Of a stretch of DNA of 46,315 bases, positions 17,689-26,956 are shown one piece after another. Below the pieces are notes generated by a model that ran no database searches, was not told the DNA's origin, and saw only the letters and a program-made list of their open reading frames with translations. Source of the stretch: an uncultured Nitrospira sp. Its GTDB lineage: Bacteria; Nitrospirota; Nitrospiria; Nitrospirales; Nitrospiraceae. Within the stretch, counting starts at the first letter, position 1. The number at the start of each line of letters is the position of its first letter. Position numbers and translations under genes: made by a program. The DNA lies in assembly GCA_902500995.1 (NCBI GenBank), contig CABVSR010000026.1, positions 10,762 through 57,076 of the forward strand. Direction: 5' to 3'.

Positions 17689-18804
17689 TCACCCTGCTGT
17701 GACGTGAAAGGCGCCCAGCGGATAGGCATGGCCGTTTACGACCAGCTCAATCCGGTGCCTCCCGGGATAGTGCGTGCGAGTGGTGAGTTGGGCCAGGGCC
17801 AACGATTTGCTGAAGCGGATCGTCTCTCGCCGCGCCAGTTCAACCGTCTTCAACTTGAACACCGTCGGGCTAGGCTTGCCGTTCGCCTTGACGTAGTGTA
17901 CGCGCAGGTCCACCAGCAGCCGCTGCACCCCTAGGGTCTGATTGACCATCTCGCAGGCGATATTCACCGACGATCCGATCCGAGGCCGCAACGGCGTGAT
18001 GCGCACCTTCTGTACCGTCACGACCGCCCGGTCGCCAAATCCAAGAATATCGAGCGCGGCTAACTCGCCCCGTTTCACCGCCGACCGCAAGGCATGGCGA
18101 ATAATCCAGCGGCGTTCCTCCGTCGCATCCACCAACCATCGCCTGGCCGTCTCAACCAGCACATCAGGATGATCCTTTCCGATATCATTCAAATTATTGG
18201 CCACACTGCGGCGTACGTAGAGCGACGGATCGTCTTTCAACTGCTCCAACAGGGCCAGCACCGGCCGCGGATCGACCTGGAACGCGCGCAGCCGCGGCGC
18301 CCAGGGTAACCGTGGCCGCGTACCTTCAGAGACCAGTCGCCGGACATGTTCACTGGGATCGGTCGTCCATTCGGCCAATCGAGCCAACGTAGCCGCCTGG
18401 TGCCGCTCAAGATACCGGCGAATGCTGTACTCCGCCGTGAACCGTTGTGTCAGCAGATACTGCGCGCGCATGGAGGCGTCGAAATGGTCGAGCCCGTATT
18501 CCGCCACGAAGAAGACGTGGGGAAAGAATAAAAAGGTACCCATGCCTGAGGTGACTGGACGCCCGGATGGCTGATCGAGCGAGGCCAGCACGATCTCAAG
18601 GGCCTGTTCGTACTCATCCGGCAGATACCGCCGCAACACATGCGCGATCTTCCAGGCGCGCGGCATCAACTCCAGATCCTCAAATCCATCCAGCGCGGAT
18701 CGCACGAACGCCCTCTCATCGAATCGAGGGGATACGGCGGCGATCATCCGCGCAATGGCGCGAGGCACGTCGGCGCCGAAACTATTCTTGAGCGGTTCCG
18801 CCAT
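17689..18804 (-). CDS. AlkC-like DNA alkylation repair protein (HEAT-repeat glycosylase)
   Basis: Protein of 371 aa. Residues 1-270 are helical HEAT-like repeats, including PHVFFVAEYGLDHFD, EHVRRLVSEGTRPRLPW and LYVRRSVANNLNDIGKDHP, the last being the best-conserved block of the AlkC/AlkD DNA glycosylase superfamily. The final ~100 residues are beta-rich (VNIACEMVNQTLGVQRLLVDLRV, ending PLGAFHVTAG) and correspond to the Ig-like domain that distinguishes AlkC from AlkD. It would excise N3-alkylated purines without base flipping. Starts six bases after the yciH stop, so yciH and this gene probably form an operon. Catalytic residues were not verified individually. Confidence 0.83.
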   Translation of the reverse strand: MAEPLKNSFGADVPRAIARMIAAVSPRFDERAFVRSALDGFEDLELMPRAWKIAHVLRRYLPDEYEQALEIVLASLDQPSGRPVTSGMGTFLFFPHVFFVAEYGLDHFDASMRAQYLLTQRFTAEYSIRRYLERHQAATLARLAEWTTDPSEHVRRLVSEGTRPRLPWAPRLRAFQVDPRPVLALLEQLKDDPSLYVRRSVANNLNDIGKDHPDVLVETARRWLVDATEERRWIIRHALRSAVKRGELAALDILGFGDRAVVTVQKVRITPLRPRIGSSVNIACEMVNQTLGVQRLLVDLRVHYVKANGKPSPTVFKLKTVELARRETIRFSKSLALAQLTTRTHYPGRHRIELVVNGHAYPLGAFHVTAG

Positions 18805-18810
18805 CGCCTT

Positions 18811-19203
18811 TTATCCGCCGGCAAAGACCGGCCTGAACCCGGCCTTCGTCAGAATCCGCGCCACGTCCTCACGCCGGTCTCCTTGAATCTCGATGCGCCC
18901 CTCTTTCACCGTTCCCCCGACACCGCAGGCTTTTTGCATCTCTTTAGCCAGTTGCTCTTTCTCGGCCTGACTGATGCCGGCAAATCCCGTGATCACCGTG
19001 ACCGTCTTGCCGCCCCGATGCGCCGTCTGCCGGATGATATCCACTCGTCCGCGATTTTTTGCCGGCGTCGCCTGTACAGTGGGAGGTTGATCGACCGTCT
19101 CTCGCGCCGGAGCCGGAGGCAGGGCCACATCCTTCAACACCGCAAACGGACTTTTCCATGCGATAGGTTCGCCATCGGTGGGAACACGTTTCATGCCCTT
19201 CAT
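18811..19203 (-). CDS. yciH: SUI1/eIF1-like translation factor YciH
   Basis: Protein of 130 aa; ATG 19203 follows GGAG, and ATG 19194 is a weaker alternative. The SUI1 domain occupies the C-terminal ~75 residues: VDIIRQTAHRGGKTVTVITGF, KEMQKACGVGGTVKEG and IEIQGDRREDVARILTKAGF are all characteristic. The N-terminal ~55 residues are Pro/Ala-rich linker. YciH resembles eukaryotic eIF1 and modulates start-codon selection and stress-time initiation in bacteria. Acts on the 30S ribosomal subunit. Followed six bases later by the AlkC-like gene. Confidence 0.9.
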   Translation of the reverse strand: MKGMKRVPTDGEPIAWKSPFAVLKDVALPPAPARETVDQPPTVQATPAKNRGRVDIIRQTAHRGGKTVTVITGFAGISQAEKEQLAKEMQKACGVGGTVKEGRIEIQGDRREDVARILTKAGFRPVFAGG

Positions 19204-19214
19204 ATTCTTGCATC

Positions 19215-19309
19215 TCCACACTCATTCCACTCACGTCCCTTTTCTCCGAACACCGTTTCACGCTTCACGAGATACGCTTCACCTTTCACGTTTGACGTTT
19301 TACGGCCCA
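19215..19309. repeat. TTCACG-type low-complexity intergenic repeat (copy 2)
   Basis: Between the MscS-like gene and yciH. CGCTTCACGAGATACGCTTC and following TTTCACG/TTTGACG/TTTTACG words repeat the theme of 11590-11705; 19267-19290 matches 11659-11682 with one mismatch over 24 nt. Confidence 0.55.
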
Positions 19310-21634
19310 CTATTTTCTCGCAATCTTTTCTTCAGCAAACGTGTGCTCGATCATGAAGCGCAAGTCGCTGGCGACCGTGGCCGCGTCGATTCCGGGACTG
19401 ATCTCAATCCAGTAGTGGAGGACGAACACCAGCGCATGCTCGTTGAAGTCTTCCAACAGGATATAGGGCTCCGGCTCTTTCAGGATTTGCCCGTGTTGGC
19501 CGGCCAGCTCGCGCAGTTTCTCTTTCACGCGCCGCGCATCCGATCCGGTCGCGACCGCGATGCGCAGCGAATACCGTTTCCTGAAACTGGAGTAGGTCCA
19601 GTTCGTCAAATTCTTTTCGAGCAGATTGCTGTTCGGGATCAACGTTTCCACGCCGTTGATGTCGCGGATGGTCGACGAGCGCAGACCGATGGTCGTCACC
19701 ATTCCCCTGATACCATCCACCTCGATCACATCCCCCACGCGCAGGGGCCGTTCCAGGAGCAGCAGCAGGCCGCTGATGACGTTCTTCAAGAGGTTTTGAG
19801 TGCCGAACCCTACCCCGATGGCCAAGGCGCCTCCGAGAAACGCAAAGGCGGTGATGGGAATTTTGACCGACATCAGGGTCACAATCACGAGCAGAAGGAA
19901 AAAACAGGCGAGGGCCCACTGGCGGATGATGTTCGCGACATTGGGATCGATTTGAAGCCTGGCGATGGCCTGGCGCTCGGCAAACCGCGCCATGATGCCG
20001 GCCACCCAATACCCGACGATCAACATCACCAGCGCCGTCACGAGCTTCCCAAGGGTCACGCTCCGGTGGCCGGTGATGCTCTTGCCATCGACCTCGATGG
20101 TGTCTTCAGCGGTAAACAATTCCACATGCCAGGCATTGCCCAGCATCACCAACGACGCTTGTCCCCACTCTTTCATGCGCGCAAGAATCGACCTGGCCTG
20201 CTCGCGCTGGGCGAATTCCGCTTGTTGGTTGTCGATCAATCCCAGCAAGGAATCGGCCCGCTGGAGCGCGCGCCGGTAGAGATCTTCCCGCTGGCGTAGC
20301 AGGCTCAGTCTGTCCGTGAGATATGGCACCCTGTCCCGGGCGGGAGCCTCGGCGAGGCGCTCTTCCACATCGTTGATGTCATGCCCCACGGTACCGAGTT
20401 GCTGGAGCCCGTATTCTCTCCATCCCCGTATCTGCTTGGCGGCCGCGGCCGTTTTGGCATTCGCGTCACGTTCCTCCGCGACGGAGAGCCTGTCTCCGGC
20501 GGTGGCGAACCGGCTCTCCCAAATCTGCCGCTCCTGCTCGAGCCCACTCAGCATCTCGCGCAGCAGCTCTACGCGCAAGTTGGCATTATCGAATCGCAGA
20601 CGCTTCAGTTCGACCGACTCGGTGAGCTGCCTCAGGCGTTCTTCCTTCGTCCGGGAGGAGGCAGTCTTGCTCGCAGAGTCCTTGGTGTCAGCCGCAGCGA
20701 GCTTCGCCTCACCGGCTGCAACTGCCTGACGCTGCGTCGATTGCTCTACGACCGCTCGCTCCACTTCCTGCATCAGCGATTGCGACTCGGTTTCCAGCCG
20801 TTTGGTGATTTTGTCGTAGTCCTGTTGAGTGAACACCGAATCTTGTTCGGCCACCTCGAGCTGGCGGTTGAGCAGCGCCATGCGGTGACGAGCTTCAGTC
20901 ACCTCCTCCTGGATGTGCTTCTTCTCCGCTTCCAACATGCCTGTTCGAGCACCCTCCACCTGCTCGCGCAAACGGGCGAGCTCACTGTCTTCTGTGAGGG
21001 CTTCTCGCTTCGCAGGGTCTTGGGCATCTTCGAGGCGCTCCGACACTTGCCGGGCTTTTCCCTGCGAGGCCTTGAGACGGCGCTGCGTGTTCTCGGCTAG
21101 GCCTTCGGTCATGCTGAGCCTGGTTTGGACGCCTTGCACCGTGAGGGCCATCGATCGAGCGGCATCACGCAGCTCATCGACTTTCAACACTGAATAGGGG
21201 GCCGGTGTGGAAAATCCATCCCATTCCTTCGCCTGACGTTCGGCGTCCCGCACGCGCAGCCGCATCTGCTCCAGATTGCGTAATGCGGCAAGGTGCTGGT
21301 CATAGATCTGCACCAACTGCTGCAGCAGCGCGCGGCGCTCGGTTAGGCGCCCGTTTGTCTGGCCTTCTTTTTCGCCTTTGCGCGGGGCTTGCAATGCGGC
21401 TACTTCGCTGAGTTCCTTGTCCGCCGCGGCGCGTTTGCGTTGAAGCTCCTCGGCAGCAGCGTCGGGAGTCGGCGCATCGGCTGCCGGCTGGTCCAATTTG
21501 ACACCGACCGTCTCCAGCGTGGATCGAACCGCCTTCTCGGCAGGCGAAGGAGGATTCTGGGCAGCAGCAGCTGGCATGTGCGCCACGCAAAGCAGAATCC
21601 AGAGGCTGAGGCGTAGAGCGACAGGGATCGGCAC
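19310..21634 (-). CDS. Mechanosensitive channel, MscS family (MscK/KefA-like long form)
   Basis: Protein of about 774 aa. I place the start at GTG 21634, which opens a signal peptide (hydrophobic run ending AHMPAAAA); the open frame continues to 21865 but would overlap the VF530 gene and put 77 residues before the signal. Residues about 25-470 are a long charged periplasmic coiled coil, followed by a helix near 525-550, then the MscS core: the pore helix with FLGGALAIGVGFGTQNLLKN, the beta domain with RPLRVGDVIEVDGIRGMV and NSNLLEKNLTNW, and the alpha/beta C-domain. It releases solutes on hypo-osmotic shock. Confidence 0.87.
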   Translation of the reverse strand: MPIPVALRLSLWILLCVAHMPAAAAQNPPSPAEKAVRSTLETVGVKLDQPAADAPTPDAAAEELQRKRAAADKELSEVAALQAPRKGEKEGQTNGRLTERRALLQQLVQIYDQHLAALRNLEQMRLRVRDAERQAKEWDGFSTPAPYSVLKVDELRDAARSMALTVQGVQTRLSMTEGLAENTQRRLKASQGKARQVSERLEDAQDPAKREALTEDSELARLREQVEGARTGMLEAEKKHIQEEVTEARHRMALLNRQLEVAEQDSVFTQQDYDKITKRLETESQSLMQEVERAVVEQSTQRQAVAAGEAKLAAADTKDSASKTASSRTKEERLRQLTESVELKRLRFDNANLRVELLREMLSGLEQERQIWESRFATAGDRLSVAEERDANAKTAAAAKQIRGWREYGLQQLGTVGHDINDVEERLAEAPARDRVPYLTDRLSLLRQREDLYRRALQRADSLLGLIDNQQAEFAQREQARSILARMKEWGQASLVMLGNAWHVELFTAEDTIEVDGKSITGHRSVTLGKLVTALVMLIVGYWVAGIMARFAERQAIARLQIDPNVANIIRQWALACFFLLLVIVTLMSVKIPITAFAFLGGALAIGVGFGTQNLLKNVISGLLLLLERPLRVGDVIEVDGIRGMVTTIGLRSSTIRDINGVETLIPNSNLLEKNLTNWTYSSFRKRYSLRIAVATGSDARRVKEKLRELAGQHGQILKEPEPYILLEDFNEHALVFVLHYWIEISPGIDAATVASDLRFMIEHTFAEEKIARK

Positions 21635-21824
21635 GAGTGTGAACCTCGCGATCGTAGAAAGTTCTCCCTCATATCTACAGAGGTGAGAGGCGTTGATCAA
21701 GCCGCGGAAGCTTAACCCAAGAAGAAATGCTGTTCGCCTCGCGGCGATCGTGCTGGGCATTTCGTGGGGCCACTCGCCCATGACAGCGGCGGGTAAAGCG
21801 GGTGTGCAGGAAAGGCAGGCGCCG

Positions 21825-22043
21825 TCAGTCCAGTTCCGCGATATACATCCCCTCAACCCGTTCACGCGCCCACTGCGTCTTGCGGAGAAACGTGAGACTC
21901 GATTTGACGCTCGGGTTATTCAGGAAGCAGCGCACCGGCAGGCGGCGGTGCAGTTCAGCCCACCCGTGCCGTTCGACGAGCGTGGTGACGATTGTTTCCA
22001 GCGTGATGCCGTGTAAGGGATCGCGGGGATGGGAATTCTTCAT
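21825..22043 (-). CDS. VF530-family (DUF2132) DNA-binding protein
   Basis: 72 aa from ATG 22043; longer starts add a stretch with no counterpart in the family. It matches the VF530 family almost end to end: DPLHGITLETIVTTLVERHG, then RLPVRCFLNNPSVKSSLTFL, then KTQWARERVEGMY. The family has a small helical DNA-binding-like fold (known from a Vibrio structural-genomics protein); function in the cell is unknown. Upstream of the MscS gene by 190 bp. Confidence 0.88.
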   Translation of the reverse strand: MKNSHPRDPLHGITLETIVTTLVERHGWAELHRRLPVRCFLNNPSVKSSLTFLRKTQWARERVEGMYIAELD

Positions 22044-22226
22044 GATGTGATGGAGTATGGCATCGAGGATGAAGAAGGGTGAATCTGGCATGACGGTTTG
22101 GGCAACTACCGGTAGCCCGTAGATAGTGTGCGAGATGAGAAAGCTTCCCGCCGCTACCATATTAGCCGATTGCGTATTGACCGCGAAAACGTTCGTCGTG
22201 CCTCAGCAATGTTGCCTTCGATCTAT

Positions 22227-22976
22227 CTATGGATTTCGCCCAATTTCTACAAAAGAGGTTGTCAATGCGCCGAGCCACGGCAAAACGCTCATGATCTTGT
22301 CAGATTTTCCCAAATTGCAGTTGGCGCAAAGAATTCGAACGTTCTGCGCACAAAGACTGCTTCCGCCCTTTGAGTAGGGGATGTCATGATCGTAATGAAG
22401 ATTCTTCTGCAAGCCGCACTGAACACACTTGCCCTGGTCTCGTTTCCACACTTCGACTTTCACATGGGTCGGGATCAGACGCTTGTGTGGGAGCTCAATG
22501 ATCCGTCCAAATGCCTTCTTCTCGACGGGCTTGAGGAAAAACTGGAAAACTTTTCTCTTTTCTCCCCGCAATGTAAAGTGTGCATCGAATAACTCAAAAA
22601 ATCCCTTGTAGCACCATACTCCGACAGCAATTTTTTCGTAGACCTTAACCAACTCCGCCTTTTCTCTTAGCCCACGCTGAAAATCCATGGCTGCCTTAAA
22701 GAATCGACCATTCTCCGTCCAAGTTCCCTTAGGTGTTGTGATCGGTTGGTCAACGTCCTTGGGATTTGGACAGTCTTTTGAGCGAGGCTGATCATGCCCC
22801 TCGTAAACGAGTATTCCTGTTGCCTCATCAACGACATCTCGATATGGAGCATTCGTTCGCTGGGACATGAGTAAGATGGAATAGTCCTTTCCGACCCCAA
22901 AATTCATTCCTTTCTGAAGCATCAACTTCTCAGCGCCAACCAGTTCTCCGTAACTAACAATGTCATCGACATTCAT
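22227..22976 (-). CDS. HNH endonuclease with SRA-like N-terminal domain
   Basis: Protein of 249 aa. The C-terminal HNH domain is complete: Cys184-x2-Cys187, HYDHDIPYSKGG with His194 and His197, Asn212 and Cys217-x2-Cys220-Asn221. Residues about 25-155 resemble SRA/YDG base-reading domains: NFGVGKDYSILLMSQR, DEATGILVYEGHD (in place of 'D.G....YTG.GG') and GVWCYKGFFELFDAHF leading to RKVFQFFLKPV. That order, reader then HNH, is the layout of type IV modification-dependent nucleases, so it may cut DNA containing modified cytosine. Base composition is visibly AT-richer than its neighbours and codon use differs, suggesting recent acquisition. The SRA assignment is inference; the HNH is not in doubt. 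Confidence 0.8.
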   Translation of the reverse strand: MNVDDIVSYGELVGAEKLMLQKGMNFGVGKDYSILLMSQRTNAPYRDVVDEATGILVYEGHDQPRSKDCPNPKDVDQPITTPKGTWTENGRFFKAAMDFQRGLREKAELVKVYEKIAVGVWCYKGFFELFDAHFTLRGEKRKVFQFFLKPVEKKAFGRIIELPHKRLIPTHVKVEVWKRDQGKCVQCGLQKNLHYDHDIPYSKGGSSLCAQNVRILCANCNLGKSDKIMSVLPWLGALTTSFVEIGRNP

Positions 22977-23136
22977 GTGCCCCCCATGGAAATACCTTCA
23001 GGCTGTAGAACGTACCGCTCCGAACAGTATACGGCAAAGGATTATAGGCCCAACAGGCGTCCAGCTCCATCTGACCGGACTGTCTTTACACGCTTAGGCA
23101 CAGGACACAGGTTCGCGAAACAATAATGTCGGCATC

Positions 23137-23158
23137 CTGCTATAGTGCTCGACGAGCA
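23137..23158 (+). promoter_or_regulatory. Putative extended -10 promoter with adjoining palindrome
   Basis: TGCTATAGT (TG at 23138-23139, TATAGT at 23141-23146) is an extended -10. It is immediately followed by the palindrome TGCTCG-A-CGAGCA (23146-23158), which would sit at the start of transcription and could be an operator. The gene at 23246 is 88 nt downstream. No consensus -35 is present. By eye only. Confidence 0.45.
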
Positions 23159-23245
23159 GCATGGCATCGACCTAATCAGGCCGACCATGTGCCACCGCCG
23201 ATCACCCACACAGTGAATGGTGCCCATTTACCAAGGAGGCTCGTC

Positions 23246-23551
23246 ATGCAGAAGGCATTGATTGTCGCTCTCGCAGTTGCCGTCGGTCTCGGAGCAAGCA
23301 CTGTTGCGTCGCTGGAGCCATCAGCCCATGCCGAGGGCCTGGTTGCGGAAGGCAAGGAAGCGATGAAGGCCACCGGCAAGTCCCTCACCGAAACCACCGG
23401 CAAACTCAAAACCGATGCGACGCAAACAAAAGAAGACGCCAAGAAACTAGACCTCGAAAAGACGAAGCAGGGCGTCGGTCAGGTAAAGGGAGACGTCAAG
23501 GATGTCAAGGAAGGCGCCAAAGGCGCGTTGACCAATCCATTGGGCAAATAG
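23246..23551 (+). CDS. Secreted helical repeat protein (LEA/CsbD-like)
   Basis: 101 aa, ATG 23246 with an ideal AAGGAGG (23233-23239) upstream. A signal peptide (cleaved near SAHAEG) is followed by a low-complexity, Lys/Glu/Asp/Thr-rich helix with short repeats such as KATGKSLTETTGKLKTDATQ and QVKGDVKDVKEGAKGAL. There is no Cys or Trp in the mature part. The composition resembles group-3 LEA and CsbD-type stress proteins or small periplasmic apolipoprotein-like helices; no enzymatic motif. The promoter-like sequence and palindrome upstream suggest a single regulated transcript, probably stress or osmotic induced (inference). Confidence 0.8.
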   Translation: MQKALIVALAVAVGLGASTVASLEPSAHAEGLVAEGKEAMKATGKSLTETTGKLKTDATQTKEDAKKLDLEKTKQGVGQVKGDVKDVKEGAKGALTNPLGK

Positions 23552-23631
23552 CGGCCCCGGCTCGGTTCAGTAGCCTTTCTTCCGACATCCCCCCTCCCCC
23601 CTCATCCAAGGGAGGGGTCTGTCGCGCCTGT

Positions 23632-23744
23632 CACTGCGCGCATCGGACCAGCACATTCCGATCGTGCGTTCCGCGAATCTTCCTTTCCTAATTCTTGCTT
23701 CCCGGGGCGGGCAGCCCGGTGCTCCCAATTGCGCGCGTCCAACG
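23632..23744 (+). repeat. Compound intergenic repeat, unit 1
   Basis: Two short modules separated by a C-rich spacer. Module A (23632-23668, 37 nt) begins CACTGCGCGCATCGGACCAG and ends GATCGTGCG. Module B (23727-23744) is AATTGCGCGCGTCCAACG. Module A recurs at 23791-23827 and 46264-46300 at full length and at 45994-46019 truncated; module B recurs at 23883-23900, 46061-46078 and 46163-46180. Confidence 0.7.
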
Positions 23745-23790
23745 CCCCATCATTCCATCCAAATCCAAGGGGAGGAGGGTGAGCGGCTCT

Positions 23791-23900
23791 CACTGCGCGC
23801 ATGGGACGAGCACATTCCGATCGTGCGCATGATCCGAAACCTCTTATCGCTTCCCCAAGGGCGGGCAGTCGGATGGTTCCCGAACTGCGCGCGTCCAACG
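23791..23900 (+). repeat. Compound intergenic repeat, unit 2
   Basis: Second tandem unit: module A at 23791-23827 (two mismatches to unit 1 over 37 nt by eye) and module B at 23883-23900 (AACTGCGCGCGTCCAACG), followed by AGGGCCTTTAGGCCGCGCGT, which can form a small hairpin (GGCC-TTTA-GGCC). The unit spacing (159 bp for A, 156 bp for B) shows duplication of the whole block. Confidence 0.7.
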
Positions 23901-24075
23901 AGGGCCTTTAGGCCGCGCGTTGCGCGAGCATGGGGACCATCTGACTGCCCGCCCTCTTCCCCCCCTCCTTGCCGCCGCCCCTTCCCGACTGATAAAAGAA
24001 AGCCTTGCAACTGAGCGGCAGCAGGCGGCCACAAGCCTCCCTACCGTCGGTATCCCTAACCACGAAGAGCGCGCC

Positions 24076-25704
<1,629 letters not shown>

Positions 25705-26041
25705 ACCGCGGCCATTTGTCCTCCCGCGACTCAATGTCCTGAGCAGGACGAGGCTACACAGGCGGGCGAGAAAATATGTTATAACGAGACGCCAGCCATG
25801 ATTGCCGATCGGGGCTTCCTGGTTGGATGAACGTGAGCACGATCACACCTTTCGCTGCCCTTAGCGCCTCAGGCTAACCAGGCCTGGGTGACTTGCCCGC
25901 CCCCGTCATCACGTGACACTCCGCCGCTTCCATGCCGATGCCGGAATGGGAGACCGCAGAGGCGACTGCCGACACACCGTCGCAGTCACGCGATGACACG
26001 ATCATTGAACCGGTGAAGATCAGGATGCGAGGAGAAGGACC
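25705..26041. other. 337-bp gap between prfC and the Cys-rich gene
   Basis: No supported gene; only two mini-frames of 10-16 codons without ribosome-binding sites. TGTTATAAC at 25777-25785 is an extended -10-like sequence on the plus strand, far (257 nt) from the next ATG, so if real it would give a long leader. No terminator hairpin was recognised after prfC. Confidence 0.4.
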
Positions 26042-26212
26042 ATGCCCAAGGCAAGAAGCGCAAAAAACTGTTACTACTGTGAAGCGGAAGACCGGATTAA
26101 AATGACGTTCATGCTCTGCGGAATCTGCCATCGGCACTTTTGCAGCGCCCATGGCATGCCCGATTTGGAGCAGTGCACGAAGTGTTTGGAAGCAAGCGAA
26201 GAAACGGAGTAG
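26042..26212 (+). CDS. Cys-rich small zinc-binding protein (56 aa)
   Basis: Short gene with AGGAGAAGGA directly before ATG 26042 and stop TAG at 26210-26212. The 56-aa product has the cysteine/histidine pattern NCYYC, then LCGICHRHFCSAHG, then QCTKC: three CxxC-type pairs plus His, enough for two treble-clef/B-box-like or AN1-like zinc sites. No signal peptide. Likely a small cytosolic nucleic-acid- or protein-binding zinc finger; function unknown. It follows prfC by 337 bp and is immediately followed by the MITE-like element at 26219. Confidence 0.78.
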   Translation: MPKARSAKNCYYCEAEDRIKMTFMLCGICHRHFCSAHGMPDLEQCTKCLEASEETE

Positions 26213-26218
26213 TCCTTA

Positions 26219-26342
26219 CAGGATGCTGAAAAAGTCTGTCAGCGGCGTTCTCGCATCGCTCGGACCCTCAACGTACCCCTGAGGGTACGCCTCGGCCCCT
26301 CGCTCGCTGCGGCCTTGCTGAACAGCCTTTTTGAGCATCCTG
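26219..26342. mobile_element. MITE-like element, 124 bp with ~25-bp terminal inverted repeats
   Basis: The left end CAGGATGCTGAAAAAGTCTG (from 26219) is repeated inverted at the right end (26317-26342, reverse complement CAGGATGCTCAAAAAGGCTG). The centre holds CGTACCC-CTGA-GGGTACG, a perfect hairpin. The same architecture recurs at 32079-32204. No coding capacity. It lies just downstream of the Cys-rich gene and may double as a transcription terminator for it and for the convergent AAA-like gene. Confidence 0.7.
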
Positions 26343-26386
26343 TGATCATGTCATTGTGAATCGGCCACCTGAAGGCAGATGATTGC

Positions 26387-26956
26387 CTAGGCGGTCGGTT
26401 TCTTCCGCTGCTTCTTGTCGATGCCCACCATCACCGAGACCCGCGCCTGCTTCGACAAGGCTCGATCGATGCGGCTTTTGCCGTTGGTCGTCAGAATGAC
26501 CAGGCCCTGGTGATCCTCAATACGTTGCAGTAAATGAGCCGCCCCCGCATTGGCATACTGGTTCGCGCCTTTCTTGGCGGGCCGGTGTGTGCCGAACAAG
26601 GCATCGGCTCCATCGAAAAACAAAATCGACCCGCTGCGTTCAGCCTCGTCGAAGACCCGGTTGATGTTTTTTTCGGTTTCGCCGACCAGCCGGCTCACCA
26701 CAGACGACAGATTCACTTTCAATAAGTCGAGCTGCAGCTCTTCTGCGACCAGTTCCGCCGCCTTGTTCCTGCGCAAGGGCGTGGAACCAGATAAGACAAC
26801 CACTGCCACAGAAGATCTTCCGCTTCGCCCGGTCTTTGCGCGGCGCGCAGGAGTCGACTTCTTCGCCGCGGCTTTCTTGATTACCTTGCTGCCGACCTTT
26901 TTCTTCGATGACTTCAATGCCGCGTCTGCTGCCCGTTTCACCTTATTCCCAGCCAT
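26387..26956 (-). CDS. Degenerate AAA protein without Walker A, copy 1
   Basis: 189 aa from ATG 26956, preceded by a purine-rich GAGAGGACGAGG. The first ~48 residues are extremely Lys/Arg/Ala-rich (histone H1-like), and the C-terminus ends in another basic tail. Residues about 50-160 align with the AAA ATPases of the CDC48-like group found in Nitrospira and in contractile-injection clusters: LNLSSVVS-like strand, VGETEKNINRVFDEAE, ILFFDGADALFG (Walker B, with Gly for the catalytic Glu), HLLQRIEDHQGLVILTTN (sensor 1). The Walker A GPPGTGKT position reads SGSTPLRRNKA, without the Gly-Lys-Thr. There is no Arg finger and no lid domain. A nucleotide-binding-dead pseudo-ATPase is inferred. Downstream of the SF2 helicase by 83 bp, same strand. 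Confidence 0.82.
   Translation of the reverse strand: MAGNKVKRAADAALKSSKKKVGSKVIKKAAAKKSTPARRAKTGRSGRSSVAVVVLSGSTPLRRNKAAELVAEELQLDLLKVNLSSVVSRLVGETEKNINRVFDEAERSGSILFFDGADALFGTHRPAKKGANQYANAGAAHLLQRIEDHQGLVILTTNGKSRIDRALSKQARVSVMVGIDKKQRKKPTA

Larger units (their letters stand above)
23552..24075. other. 524-bp gap filled by direct repeats
   Basis: No gene is supported. It holds two tandem copies, offset by about 159 bp, of a compound repeat (see the two repeat entries), and C-rich tracts, then the leader of prfC. Open frames here translate the repeat only and have no Shine-Dalgarno sequences. Confidence 0.6.

Noticed and set aside
19178-20299. 373-aa plus-strand frame
   Set aside because: Antisense to the MscS core and yciH; Gln/His/Asp-rich with no motif.
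23632-23900. Possible CRISPR array
   Set aside because: Only two units here, 37-nt modules at ~159-bp period, no regular 30-40 nt spacers, and no cas genes in the window.
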